64,000 nt of DNA from Paenibacillus phytohabitans (GTDB lineage: Bacteria; Bacillota; Bacilli; Paenibacillales; Paenibacillaceae). Positions 10,091-18,571 of this stretch are shown here, piece after piece (the first letter of the stretch is position 1; the number at the start of each line of letters is the position of its first letter). Below the pieces are notes generated by a model. The model had not been told where the DNA came from and ran no database searches. It saw nothing but the letters and a program-made list of their open reading frames with translations. The position numbers and the translations under genes were made by a program. The stretch spans positions 310,001-374,000 of the forward strand of contig NZ_WHOB01000059.1 in NCBI RefSeq assembly GCF_013141775.1, written 5' to 3'.

Positions 10091-10510
10091 TCAACTTTCG
10101 GGTATCTGATCCATATCCATATAGAGCACATTCCAGCGGTGTCCGTCGGGATCAGCGAAGCCTGCGCCGTACATCCAGCCTCCGCCCGCCGCCTTCGGCC
10201 TGCCAAAAACATGTCCGCCCGCCTCCTCCGCCTTACGGACAAGTTCGTCTACTTCCTCCCGGCTGGCAGCATCGATCGAGAAGAGAACTTCTGTCCCTTG
10301 CGAGGTGTCAGCAATCTCCTGCCCGGTGTATCTGCGGAACGTTGCTTCCGGAACCAGCATTACCAGTACTTTCTGATCCCCGATGACTAGTCCCGCCATC
10401 TCATCACTGCCTTCATGCCGCGGATGAAACGCAAATCCCAGCTTGCCGAAGAATTCCCGCGAACGGTTAAGATCCTTTACAGGGAGATTAAGCCAAAGCT
10501 CTTTGGTCAT
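10091..10510 (-). CDS. VOC (glyoxalase/bleomycin-resistance) fold protein
   Basis: The 139-residue protein has two beta-alpha-beta-beta-beta modules. It opens WLNLPVKDLNRSREFFGKLGF and closes AGFADPDGHRWNVLYMD, the usual signature of a metal-binding VOC half. AAAGGAG lies eight bases before ATG 10510. Members of this family are lyases, dioxygenases or drug-binding proteins. Nothing in the pocket assigns this one. It is followed closely by the GNAT gene, an arrangement that would suit a small detoxification pair, but that is inference. Confidence 0.85.
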   Translation of the reverse strand: MTKELWLNLPVKDLNRSREFFGKLGFAFHPRHEGSDEMAGLVIGDQKVLVMLVPEATFRRYTGQEIADTSQGTEVLFSIDAASREEVDELVRKAEEAGGHVFGRPKAAGGGWMYGAGFADPDGHRWNVLYMDMDQIPES

Positions 10511-10729
10511 ATGATTCGCTCCTTTTCGGATGAAAGCGCTATTCTGCCACTCTAAACAACATAGTAGCATATCCACAGGAGACTAGGCATACTCAACATC
10601 ACTTCGTCCATATTTTTACAAACACCCGAAACCTTCCAAGGTTATATTCGTCTATATATTCGTCTATATGGAACAGAAGATTAATGCCAGAGCCATGGCA
10701 ACCACGCTTTCATAGAAAGGATGGGAACG

Positions 10730-11902
10730 ATGAAGATTACCCGGCAAATATTACTCCTCCCCGCACTTGCGCTTGCAATGGCAACGGGCACACCGGCAGT
10801 CCCGGCTTCCGCCAAGTCTGTGTCTGAGGTAAAGATCTACTTTACCTATAGCAGTCAGAGCGGTATATCGGGGAGTTCAGCGGGGAACGCACAGATCAAG
10901 AATGGAATCTCCTACATGCCCGCCAATCTGGTGAAAGCTACCGGAATTGAGATCCTGTGGAACAATGTGTCTAAAACTGCAACATTCAGCGGCTGGAATA
11001 AAAGCTTCAGTGTGCAGCTGGGCAGCTCCACCGGTGTGCTCGACGGGCAGAAGGTTCCGCTAGGCGGCACTCCGTATATGTCAAATCAAGAGCTGTATGT
11101 ACCTGTTAAATTTATTGCAGCGGCACTTGAAGGGGGACCTGTCCGGTGGGACCCTGCAAAGAAGACTCTGCTGATCAATCATCTGCATATGTACCGCAGC
11201 TATTCGGAAACCTTCGAGGGCGGAGTGTATTCCCTATCCCTTGACAGCGGTGAGTTGTACCTCACCACCAAGCAGAACACGAAGCACAAGCTTGCTACGC
11301 TGGGCAGAGGTCTGGATGTTATTGACTTCACCTTCGAGCATACACCGGCAGGCCTGACTTTGCTGCGTGTAAGCAATGTTTATGGCGAACCGCATCTGCA
11401 TGCCGGGTACTACACCTATCTTTTGAAAAATGGGAGTGTCATCCGTCAGGGGCATATAGATACCTACACCTCCTTCGGCACAGCCGCCGAATGGTCTGAG
11501 GGGAAGCTGGTATTGAATGACGGGCAGACTTTGCGGCTGATTGAGGATGGAACGGGAGCGGTCAGTGAAACGATTGATTTACCGCACCTGATGGGTGCAA
11601 CCGTCACAAAAGATGTCTACTATAATGCCGAAGCTGTCTACAAGGATGTCCTGCTGGTCCGCCCTCTGGATACAGCCCTCCTGACACTCGTCAATCGTAC
11701 TACCGGCGAGCAAATCCCGCTGTACAAGGAGCTGCTTAGTGCTGAACGCCAGCTTGATGTGGAGCAAATAGATTATATGTTCCCCGGGGACCATATTAAG
11801 TTCACCAAGCGTGAGGGCAATATGTTCACCTTCACGGTTAACTATCTGGACGGCAGCAAAGAAACTGTGCACACCTATACACTGCCTGACAGCGGAGAGT
11901 GA
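10730..11902 (+). CDS. Secreted protein with copper amine oxidase N-terminal (stalk) domain
   Basis: A signal peptide (ITRQILLLPALALAMATG, cleavage near ASA-KS) precedes a copper-amine-oxidase-N-like domain (~30-150) with the NGISYMPANLVKATGIEILW and ELYVPVKFIAAALEG motifs. A ~240-residue beta-rich C-terminal part is unrecognised. These domains are common in Paenibacillus wall or envelope proteins and are not enzymes. ATG 10730 is preferred because AAAGG lies nine bases upstream; ATG 10721 abuts it. The upstream region holds two copies of ATTCGTCTATAT (10646-10669), possibly promoter-linked. Confidence 0.85.
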   Translation: MKITRQILLLPALALAMATGTPAVPASAKSVSEVKIYFTYSSQSGISGSSAGNAQIKNGISYMPANLVKATGIEILWNNVSKTATFSGWNKSFSVQLGSSTGVLDGQKVPLGGTPYMSNQELYVPVKFIAAALEGGPVRWDPAKKTLLINHLHMYRSYSETFEGGVYSLSLDSGELYLTTKQNTKHKLATLGRGLDVIDFTFEHTPAGLTLLRVSNVYGEPHLHAGYYTYLLKNGSVIRQGHIDTYTSFGTAAEWSEGKLVLNDGQTLRLIEDGTGAVSETIDLPHLMGATVTKDVYYNAEAVYKDVLLVRPLDTALLTLVNRTTGEQIPLYKELLSAERQLDVEQIDYMFPGDHIKFTKREGNMFTFTVNYLDGSKETVHTYTLPDSGE

Positions 11903-11930
11903 ATAGAACAAATTCAAGACAAGCTAACAA

Positions 11931-12057
11931 GTGGATAAACGTCAACTAATTCCGGGGAAATCTTCCTCATTGGAGTTGCAGTTGGATAAACAACACTTAA
12001 TTTAACCCATCTTACGGGATATCGGAGATATGGGCAGAATTAAGTGACGTTTTTCCA
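11931..12057. repeat. Three-copy short repeat: two direct, one inverted
   Basis: GGATAAACGTCAACTAATT starts at 11933. GGATAAACAACACTTAATT starts at 11983, exactly 50 bp on. The inverted copy ends at 12056 and reads GGAAAAACGTCACTTAATT on the minus strand. The set fills the 189-bp spacer between the stalk protein and the lipoprotein, directly ahead of the lipoprotein ribosome site. Confidence 0.75.
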
Positions 12058-12091
12058 TCTAAAAGCTTACTGAAAGGAGCAAACCAGACGA

Positions 12092-12475
12092 ATGAAGAAG
12101 TTCATTATTGCCGCAAGCGTAATTTTCCTCACAGCCTGCTCTTCTGCCGGCCAAGAAGTACAAACCCCGCAGCCGGGTCCCTCTAGTCAACATGTAGAGG
12201 TCCGCACTGCGGGGTCCATTGCCTTTCCATGTGTCAAATGGAATGACCGGATTTATCAAATTACGACAACAATGGTTACTGATGTAGGGGAACAAATCGG
12301 CGAAATCACATTGCAGTCCCTGGAGCCTATCGCAGATACTCCCAACAACTTCTCCACTACCTTCTCTGAAGGCAGCAAGCTATACGCCATCAATGATATC
12401 CCTACAGCAGAAGCAATCGCCGTCTTAAACAGTGAAGGTGAATACATTAAAGTCGAGGTGCCCGTCAGGGAGTAA
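12092..12475 (+). CDS. Small lipoprotein of unknown function
   Basis: The 127-residue protein begins MKKFIIAASVIFLTACSS: a short signal peptide with lipobox LTAC and lipidated Cys16. The mature part is ~110 residues, with IRY-like beta segments (KWNDRIYQITTTMVTDVGEQIGEI) and a basic/acidic C-terminus. It should be tethered to the outer face of the membrane. AAAGGAG lies upstream of ATG 12092. It converges with the UbiD gene only 8 bp away, leaving no room for a separate terminator. The function is not recognised. Confidence 0.82.
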   Translation: MKKFIIAASVIFLTACSSAGQEVQTPQPGPSSQHVEVRTAGSIAFPCVKWNDRIYQITTTMVTDVGEQIGEITLQSLEPIADTPNNFSTTFSEGSKLYAINDIPTAEAIAVLNSEGEYIKVEVPVRE

Positions 12476-12483
12476 GCTCCATT

Positions 12484-14319
12484 CTATCCCCGCATACCGC
12501 CCAGGCTGGCTCCGGGAGCAAATACCCGCTGTATATTCTTCTGCACCTCAGGGTCGGGGATTAACGGCGGCGCCTGATGCGGCTTCACCCGGGCATCGAT
12601 AATGATATTATCGCAGGCCCAATGTTTATGCTCTACCCTGCTGTTCACCCCGTGGATATCATGGGAGGGATTGCTCCGTGTAAAGGTCGCCCACAGGAAA
12701 TTGTTCAGATGCTCTGACATGAACCCGCTGTCGTCGCACAGAATGATCATCGGGCAGGAATCGGGCGGCCCCTGCTCTGCAATGGCAGCACACAAGCTGG
12801 CGATTTCCTGCGCGGCTGACTGATAATCCGCGAACGGCTTGCCCTGCAGCGCCACAATACCCGGCATAATCATTGCCGCCGGTCCCCAGCTCTGCTGTGC
12901 CTGCAGAATCTCAGGCACCTCCGTGCATAGGCTCCGCTTCTGCTCGCCTACCGCAGCGAATACCACCTTACTGCCGCTGTTGATTCCGGTGCCGGAGTAA
13001 TCCAGTGTATCTATGGTGGTATTCGTCTGGAAGTGAATATCGCGGTGCAGATTAATCCGCTCCATGATATACGTCAGGAAACCTTCAATATCATGCGTGC
13101 TGACCGGCTGGTCCTCTTCTGCAGTGATGAACAGATATTTCGCCAGACTGAGCTGTCCGGTTCCGAGAATCCGGTTGGCGATGGTCAGCAGCTCCGCCGG
13201 CTGCTTAAGCTGCTGATAAGGTGTATAGCGTTCACTGCCGATGGCGAATAGCAGCGGATGCACGCCAGAAGCATCTACGGCATGAACTTCCTTAACGCCG
13301 GGAATCTCAGACTGAATTGCCCCGCCCGTCAGCTCATGAATCAATTCTCCGAAGGCGGTGTCTTCCTGCGGCGGACGGCCGACGACCGTGAACGGGAAGA
13401 TGGCTCCTCGCTTGGCATAGACCTTATGCACTCTCATCACCGGAAACGGATGGGTCAGGCTGTAGTAGCCCAGATGATCCCCGAACGGACCTTCCGGCTT
13501 CGTCTCACCGGGATGGATCTCTCCGGTAATTACGAAATCGGCATCACTGCTGATGCAGAATCCGTCCACATAGGTGTAGCGGAAATGGCGTCCGGCCAGC
13601 AGCCCGGCAAAGGTCATCTCGCTGAGGCCCTCCGGCAGCGGCATCACCGCCGACAGCGTATGCGCCGGAGGCCCGCCGATGAAGCAGCTCACCTTGAGCG
13701 GCTCGCCGCGTTTATTGGCCTGGGACTGATGTATGCCGATGCCGCGGTGAATCTGGTAATGCACACCGACCTCTTTGTTCATCTCGTACTCATTGCCGCT
13801 AAGCTGAATCCGGTACATCCCGAGATTGGAGTTCATGATCCCCGGCTTGTCCGGATCTTCCGAATACACCTGCGGAAGCGTAACAAATGCCCCTCCGTCT
13901 CCCTGCCAGTGCTTGATCTGGGGAAGATCGGAGATTTGAATCTCCTCGAAACCGGCAGGAGCACTGCCCTGTTTCTTCAGCGGAAGTGCTTTTCTGGCTG
14001 CAAGGGCGGTTCCAATATATCTGAAAGGCTGCTTGAGCGCCTTCATGGGATTGCTGCGCAAAGCGATAACATCCTGGGAGGATTGCCAGGTATCCCGGAA
14101 GATGAATTTGCTGCGCTCGATCGTTCCGAACAGATTCGATACCGCGCGGTACTTCGAGCCCCGGACATTCTCGAACAGCAGCGCGGGACCGCCTGCTTCA
14201 TAGACCTTCATATGGATCGCCGCCATCTCCAGATGCGGGTCAACTTCCTCATGTATGCGAATTAAATGCCCGTGCTTCTCCAAGTCAATAATGCATTCTT
14301 CCATATTACGATATGACAT
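12484..14319 (-). CDS. UbiD family decarboxylase
   Basis: The 611-residue protein matches UbiD-type prenylated-FMN decarboxylases over its whole length. It has the family N-terminus (ECIIDLEKHGHLIRIHEEVDP, ENVRGSKYRAVSNLFGT), the central GRPPQEDTAFGELIHELTGG block and a late RSNPSHDIHGVNSRVEHKHW segment. The ETKPEGPFGDHLGYYS motif provides acidic active-site residues. Such enzymes (de)carboxylate aromatic or unsaturated acids and need prFMN made by UbiX. No UbiX or UbiD-accessory gene lies in the window, so the cofactor must come from elsewhere. It is divergent from ltrA. Confidence 0.92.
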   Translation of the reverse strand: MSYRNMEECIIDLEKHGHLIRIHEEVDPHLEMAAIHMKVYEAGGPALLFENVRGSKYRAVSNLFGTIERSKFIFRDTWQSSQDVIALRSNPMKALKQPFRYIGTALAARKALPLKKQGSAPAGFEEIQISDLPQIKHWQGDGGAFVTLPQVYSEDPDKPGIMNSNLGMYRIQLSGNEYEMNKEVGVHYQIHRGIGIHQSQANKRGEPLKVSCFIGGPPAHTLSAVMPLPEGLSEMTFAGLLAGRHFRYTYVDGFCISSDADFVITGEIHPGETKPEGPFGDHLGYYSLTHPFPVMRVHKVYAKRGAIFPFTVVGRPPQEDTAFGELIHELTGGAIQSEIPGVKEVHAVDASGVHPLLFAIGSERYTPYQQLKQPAELLTIANRILGTGQLSLAKYLFITAEEDQPVSTHDIEGFLTYIMERINLHRDIHFQTNTTIDTLDYSGTGINSGSKVVFAAVGEQKRSLCTEVPEILQAQQSWGPAAMIMPGIVALQGKPFADYQSAAQEIASLCAAIAEQGPPDSCPMIILCDDSGFMSEHLNNFLWATFTRSNPSHDIHGVNSRVEHKHWACDNIIIDARVKPHQAPPLIPDPEVQKNIQRVFAPGASLGGMRG

Positions 14320-14463
14320 GCTTCTACCCCGATCCTGTAAAGAATATGAACCTCTATATTATCCGTGAGAGCGCAGCCCAGGTCAATTGCCGCCGGAATG
14401 AACCTGGATTAATCCACCTGCTGTCTTGCCTTCTTCTATCCAGAGCCTTTATTATACTTGATA

Positions 14464-14479
14464 ACCGGACTGCTCCGGT
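14464..14479. promoter_or_regulatory. Perfect palindrome upstream of ltrA (candidate operator)
   Basis: ACCGGA-CTGC-TCCGGT lies 28-43 bp before ATG 14507. It follows TTGATA (14459-14464) and sits where a promoter spacer could be. Regulator unknown. Confidence 0.35.
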
Positions 14480-14506
14480 AAACATACGGCAAAGGAGGCT
14501 TGCAGA

Positions 14507-15595
14507 ATGATTATCAAAAAAGTAACCTGGCTGGAGCTCTTCTATGATTTGCTGTTTGTCGCTGCGGTCTCCAAGGCCAGCCATGTGCTCCTGCATGTAG
14601 AAGACGAGGTTCTCTCTCTTGAGACACTGGGCAAATTCGTACTGATCTTCATTCCGATTTGGTGGGCCTGGGTAGGCCAGACGCTTTTCGTCAACCGTTA
14701 TGGACAGGATACGGTGGCGCACCGGATTTTTCTGATCATCCAATTATTCTTCGTGCTGATCATGACAGCCAGCCTGTCTGTGGATTTCGATGCCAACTAT
14801 CTGCCGTTTCTGATTGGCTATCTGGGACTCCGGATCATGACCGCCGTCCAGTATCACTACGCACATTCCAAAGAAAGCGGCCATCTGCGGAACACGGCCC
14901 GTTATTTAGGAACACGCTTTTGGATCGGACTGGTGATTTCGGCATGTTCGCTGTTCTTCGATTCCTGGCTCCGGTATGCCGTGCTGTACGCCGGGATTGC
15001 GCTGGACATTATCCTCCCGCTGACCGGCCGGCGGATTCTTGTGAAGACTCCCGCCAATACGCATCATCTGCTGGAGCGGTTCTCACTGTTCGCTTTAATT
15101 CTCCTGGGTGAATCTGTCGTCAGCATTCTTGCCGTACTGCAGTCCAGTACCTGGACCGGACAATCTGTCGGCTTCGCCGCCCTCACCTTCGTATTGATTA
15201 TCGCGATGTGGTGGCAGTATTATGACAACCTGGAGAAGAAGGTCGATATGCATATTCAAACAGCCGGACAGACCATTATCTACGGACATCTGTTTATCTA
15301 TCTGTCGTTATGTATGCTTGCCGCATCGATCCAGCTGCTCTTCCTGAATAAGCTTCATTATGACCTGATGCTGAATCTGCTCTTCGGCTCAGTCCTGCTC
15401 TACTTCGCTTCGACTACACTGGTCTTCCATGTCTACAGACATAAGCAGCACCGGCTGGGGGCTAAGCATCTGGTACTGCTCACCGCTATCCTGATCTGCT
15501 TCTACGTGCTGGATCTCGTAATCCATGTTCCGAATGTGCTGATCATGGGCGAGCTGGCGCTGTTCTTCGCGGTGTATGCCAGGATCACAACCTAG
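14507..15595 (+). CDS. ltrA: LtrA family (low-temperature-requirement) membrane protein
   Basis: The 362-residue multi-pass protein starts VTWLELFYDLLFVAAVSKAS, the signature WxELFxDLxFV of LtrA proteins. About ten hydrophobic segments follow, including FALILLGESVVSILAV (the conserved R-x-x-x-x-L-G-E region) and IIAMWWQYYD. AAAGGAGG lies nine bases before the ATG. In Listeria LtrA is needed for growth in the cold, but the molecular role of the family is unclear. It is divergent from the UbiD gene and ends at a bidirectional terminator. Confidence 0.88.
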   Translation: MIIKKVTWLELFYDLLFVAAVSKASHVLLHVEDEVLSLETLGKFVLIFIPIWWAWVGQTLFVNRYGQDTVAHRIFLIIQLFFVLIMTASLSVDFDANYLPFLIGYLGLRIMTAVQYHYAHSKESGHLRNTARYLGTRFWIGLVISACSLFFDSWLRYAVLYAGIALDIILPLTGRRILVKTPANTHHLLERFSLFALILLGESVVSILAVLQSSTWTGQSVGFAALTFVLIIAMWWQYYDNLEKKVDMHIQTAGQTIIYGHLFIYLSLCMLAASIQLLFLNKLHYDLMLNLLFGSVLLYFASTTLVFHVYRHKQHRLGAKHLVLLTAILICFYVLDLVIHVPNVLIMGELALFFAVYARITT

Positions 15596-15660
15596 ACCCG
15601 GCTGCCAGGCAGCAGCATGTGAGCACCAGGCCAATTCTCTGGACACGCTCCACAGCACAA

Positions 15661-15699
15661 AGGCTGTACCAAAGGTCTTCCTGACCCCCGGTACAGCCT
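15661..15699. terminator. Bidirectional terminator between ltrA and the flavoprotein gene
   Basis: The perfect 10-bp arms AGGCTGTACC (15661-15670) and GGTACAGCCT (15690-15699) sit between two convergent genes. CTTCTTGT follows on the plus strand. Confidence 0.75.
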
Positions 15700-15708
15700 C
15701 TTCTTGTA

Positions 15709-17115
15709 TTACTTGCCGGTAAACTCAATCTCGTCGTAATCATAATACGCCTGCAGGGTCTGCTGGCGGTCATCCATGAACAACTGGTCGGCTACACCAC
15801 AGACAAGCTTCGGTATCGCATTCTTCAGGCCGGAGATCGCCGAAGCCGACAAGCCGCAGCTGACCAGGGCCGAATAATTGAAGATGAATATTCCATGCAG
15901 CAGCTTGCGGCCTGCCTCATCCCGGCTCTGCAGCGCAAACCCCGGGCTGAGGTACGGATGCGCGTCCAGCAGCGCATTCGCCGCTCCGGCCGGCGCCTCA
16001 TAACGGTCGCACCAGCGGGCAATATGAGCTTCGACCTGCTGCAGCTCCGGCCGCAGGGCGGGATCACTGAGCAGCCCGGTGCTGACAATCAGGAAGTCGT
16101 AGCTGAATTCACCCTTAGGCGTAGTCACTGCCGCTTCTTCTCCGGAAGCCGCCACACTAAGCCAGGGAGAACCGAGATGCAGCCGGAAGCCGGGCCAGGC
16201 CGCCGCCCGTGCAAAGGTGTCGTTCGTTGGCGGCTGATTATAATTGAAGAAATGCGAGATCACCGCATATTTATCTGCATCCCCTAAGGCATGGAACCGT
16301 TCAATCATGCCCGAAACCTCCATCTGGCGGATCGGATTGACATTCGGCAGCTGTTCGCGGCGGACAAACACATGCGCTTCCGCCGCTCCTTCAGTAAGGA
16401 CGAAGTTAGCATTGTCGAAGGCCGAGGCCCCGCCGCCGAGAATCGCTACCCGCTTGCCGCGGAGAGCGGCGAAATCAATCTTCTGCGAGGTATGTGCATA
16501 CAGATGCTCCGGCAGATGCTCCGCAATCATCGGCGGGACATGCCACTCGCCACCGCCCTGGATACCTGTGGCCAGTACGATCTTACGCGCCAGCAGCAGA
16601 CCGGACGGGGCACCCGCTCCGGCAATCCGCAGCCGGTAGATCCCGTCCTCACCAGGCTCGATCAGCTTAAGCTGCACCTCATTGATCACCGGCAGCTGCA
16701 GAATCTGCCGGTACCAGCGCAGATAATTCATCCAGTCGCCGCGGGGGATTTTGCCTAATTCATCCCAGGCCGCTGTTCCCTTCTGCGCTTCCCACCAGGA
16801 GCGGAAGGTGAGCGATGGAATGCCCAGATCAATGGAGGTCAAATGCTTGGGCGTGCGCAGAGTCACCATCCGTGCGTACGTTTCCCAAGGACCTTCCAGC
16901 CCGTCACGGTTCTCATCAATAATCAGAATGTTGGATATCCGTTCACGCAGCAGGCCGAAGGCTGCGCCCAATCCGCTCTGCCCCCCGCCTACAATCACTA
17001 CATCATAGACATGGCCTTCAGGATGCTCCAGAGGGCGTACCCAGTCCGTGCCGCCATAGGCAAGGTAGGAAAGATCGGTCTTCACACGTTCATTCAAGGC
17101 TTCCAGGCTCATCAT
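15709..17115 (-). CDS. FAD/NAD(P)-dependent oxidoreductase (flavin-monooxygenase-like)
   Basis: Two Rossmann motifs are present: VVIVGGGQSGLGAAFGLL near residue 40 for FAD and VAILGGGASAFDNA near 230 for NAD(P)H. The ATG-like motif LIVSTGLLSDPALRP follows. This order fits group B flavoprotein monooxygenases and related lone oxidoreductases. The insert GPWETYARMVTLRTPKHLTS is typical of a plant-microbe-associated subgroup, but I cannot name the substrate. The frame is open from 17136; ATG 17115 is preferred because GAAAGG stands seven bases upstream. It is monocistronic. Confidence 0.85.
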   Translation of the reverse strand: MMSLEALNERVKTDLSYLAYGGTDWVRPLEHPEGHVYDVVIVGGGQSGLGAAFGLLRERISNILIIDENRDGLEGPWETYARMVTLRTPKHLTSIDLGIPSLTFRSWWEAQKGTAAWDELGKIPRGDWMNYLRWYRQILQLPVINEVQLKLIEPGEDGIYRLRIAGAGAPSGLLLARKIVLATGIQGGGEWHVPPMIAEHLPEHLYAHTSQKIDFAALRGKRVAILGGGASAFDNANFVLTEGAAEAHVFVRREQLPNVNPIRQMEVSGMIERFHALGDADKYAVISHFFNYNQPPTNDTFARAAAWPGFRLHLGSPWLSVAASGEEAAVTTPKGEFSYDFLIVSTGLLSDPALRPELQQVEAHIARWCDRYEAPAGAANALLDAHPYLSPGFALQSRDEAGRKLLHGIFIFNYSALVSCGLSASAISGLKNAIPKLVCGVADQLFMDDRQQTLQAYYDYDEIEFTGK

Positions 17116-17381
17116 CCTCAGACCTTTCGCTGGCATCTTTAGGCTGCGTAATTACGGGCAGTTCCGCACTGTATCATACCTATACCTATGGCCACATTAT
17201 ATCTTTAATGCTCCGGCTTTGAAATGTTCATGGCAGGTTTATTGTCATTATAGCTAAAATTTGCGGATTGGTTTGTATAATCGAACAATATTTTATAAAT
17301 ATCACGCATTGAATCTTGACAAAAGCTACAGAAGACCGTACAAGCCGCTCATTCGCGGCATGAAATCTGTCATACCTAAAG

Positions 17382-17420
17382 AAGCTGTTACCGCAGCTCT
17401 TATGGCCGTGATAACAGCTT
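17382..17420 (-). terminator. Terminator of the gerA-gerC operon
   Basis: AAGCTGTTA (17382-17390) pairs with TAACAGCTT (17412-17420), followed on the minus strand by CTTTAGG. The rest of the 322-bp spacer 17116-17437 is AT-rich with a TATAAT on the minus strand at 17253-17248, a possible -10 for the flavoprotein gene. No gene was seen there. Confidence 0.6.
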
Positions 17421-17437
17421 CTATAATTATCATATCG

Positions 17438-18571
17438 CTACTCCACATCCCTAAGCGTTGTCGTGCCGTTGATATCTACCGTAACCTTAAGGTCGAGCTC
17501 TGTACTCCCGATGATATTCCGGCCGGCGGGCTTAGGATATTTCCGGTCAAACTTCTCCTGGATATCAAAAATATCGGTCCCTTTGTCCTTCCATCTCTGA
17601 AACAGCGCCAGACAATCGGCTCTGATCTTCGCTGCCATGGACGCCTCCAGCTTCGCAATATTCTCCTCATTCAGCTTCAGCTTCCCCTGGATTAAGGATA
17701 CATCGGTGTTCAGCTTAAGGATGATCTCCATCTTTAGTATGCCGTCTTTATAATCGAGCCTGGACTTGTAGCGGTTATTCTGCAGCAGCAGGCTCACCGT
17801 CTTCGTCCGGTCCTCGGGATTCTGTGTATTGATATTGCCCGATACCTCGTTATCGAGCAGGAAGTTGAAGTAGATGGACTTCTCGCTGCTCAGTCTGCCT
17901 ACCATTCTATATTCTTTAATCAGCGCCAGTCCGTCCAGGAAATATTGACCCTTGGTATCCTTATCCTTGGACACATTCATGATCGACATGGAATTCACAT
18001 GATCGCCGATAATCTTCTGATTCATGAACTCCTTGATGTTCAGCTTGACGCCATAGGAGGTTACGGATGCTTTGTTGCCCAGCATGTCATAGAGATACAG
18101 GCCGGTCATAACCTCTTCCTCGTGGTTGGGCTTGATGAAATCCTCTGTCTCTCCTACATACACGCCCAGAAGTGTACGTGTGCTGGATTCCTGCCACCGG
18201 TCAAAAATATCAAATGCCTGGTCCAGCCCGCCCGCCGCAAAACGTTCCGTGAAGAGGATTACTTTGTTGTGGGCAAGGGTAACCGGGGCACTGGTGTGGG
18301 TCTCCAGCCGGTTGATTGCATCACCCGGATTCTGGGTCGCTATTTTATATACAATCCGCTCCTCCTGGTTCGCCTCTTTGGAGGAGTTGCGGATGGAGTT
18401 CAGCGTCTCAAAATAAAAAACGAGATTCTCCTCCTCATCCTGATCAATCAGAATCGAGGTCACGAATGCGATGTGGTCAAGATCCCTGTAGCCCAAGCAG
18501 GAAGCCAGCAGGACGGGCAGCACCGCCAGCATCAGTGTGACGAGTACTATTCTGCGGAGTGCCTTGATCAT
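17438..18571 (-). CDS. gerC: Ger(x)C family spore germination lipoprotein
   Basis: The 377-residue protein has a lipoprotein signal ending in LLASC (Cys25) followed by the family start GYRDLDHIAFVTSILIDQ. The Ger(x)C pattern continues through YKIATQNPGDAINRLETHTSAPVTL, then GLALIKEYRMVGRLSSEKS and a coiled C-terminal region (AKIRADCLALFQRWKDKGTDIF). It should sit on the outer face of the spore inner membrane as the third subunit of a nutrient receptor. Its ATG overlaps the gerA stop by 4 bp (translational coupling), and a hairpin follows the stop. Confidence 0.92.
   Translation of the reverse strand: MIKALRRIVLVTLMLAVLPVLLASCLGYRDLDHIAFVTSILIDQDEEENLVFYFETLNSIRNSSKEANQEERIVYKIATQNPGDAINRLETHTSAPVTLAHNKVILFTERFAAGGLDQAFDIFDRWQESSTRTLLGVYVGETEDFIKPNHEEEVMTGLYLYDMLGNKASVTSYGVKLNIKEFMNQKIIGDHVNSMSIMNVSKDKDTKGQYFLDGLALIKEYRMVGRLSSEKSIYFNFLLDNEVSGNINTQNPEDRTKTVSLLLQNNRYKSRLDYKDGILKMEIILKLNTDVSLIQGKLKLNEENIAKLEASMAAKIRADCLALFQRWKDKGTDIFDIQEKFDRKYPKPAGRNIIGSTELDLKVTVDINGTTTLRDVE

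Noticed and set aside
13258..14265. 335-residue plus-strand frame
   Set aside because: It is the antisense shadow of the UbiD gene, which has full family similarity and codon structure.
17315..17345. TTGACA near 17315 as a plus-strand promoter
   Set aside because: No -10 element at a proper distance and no plus-strand gene downstream.
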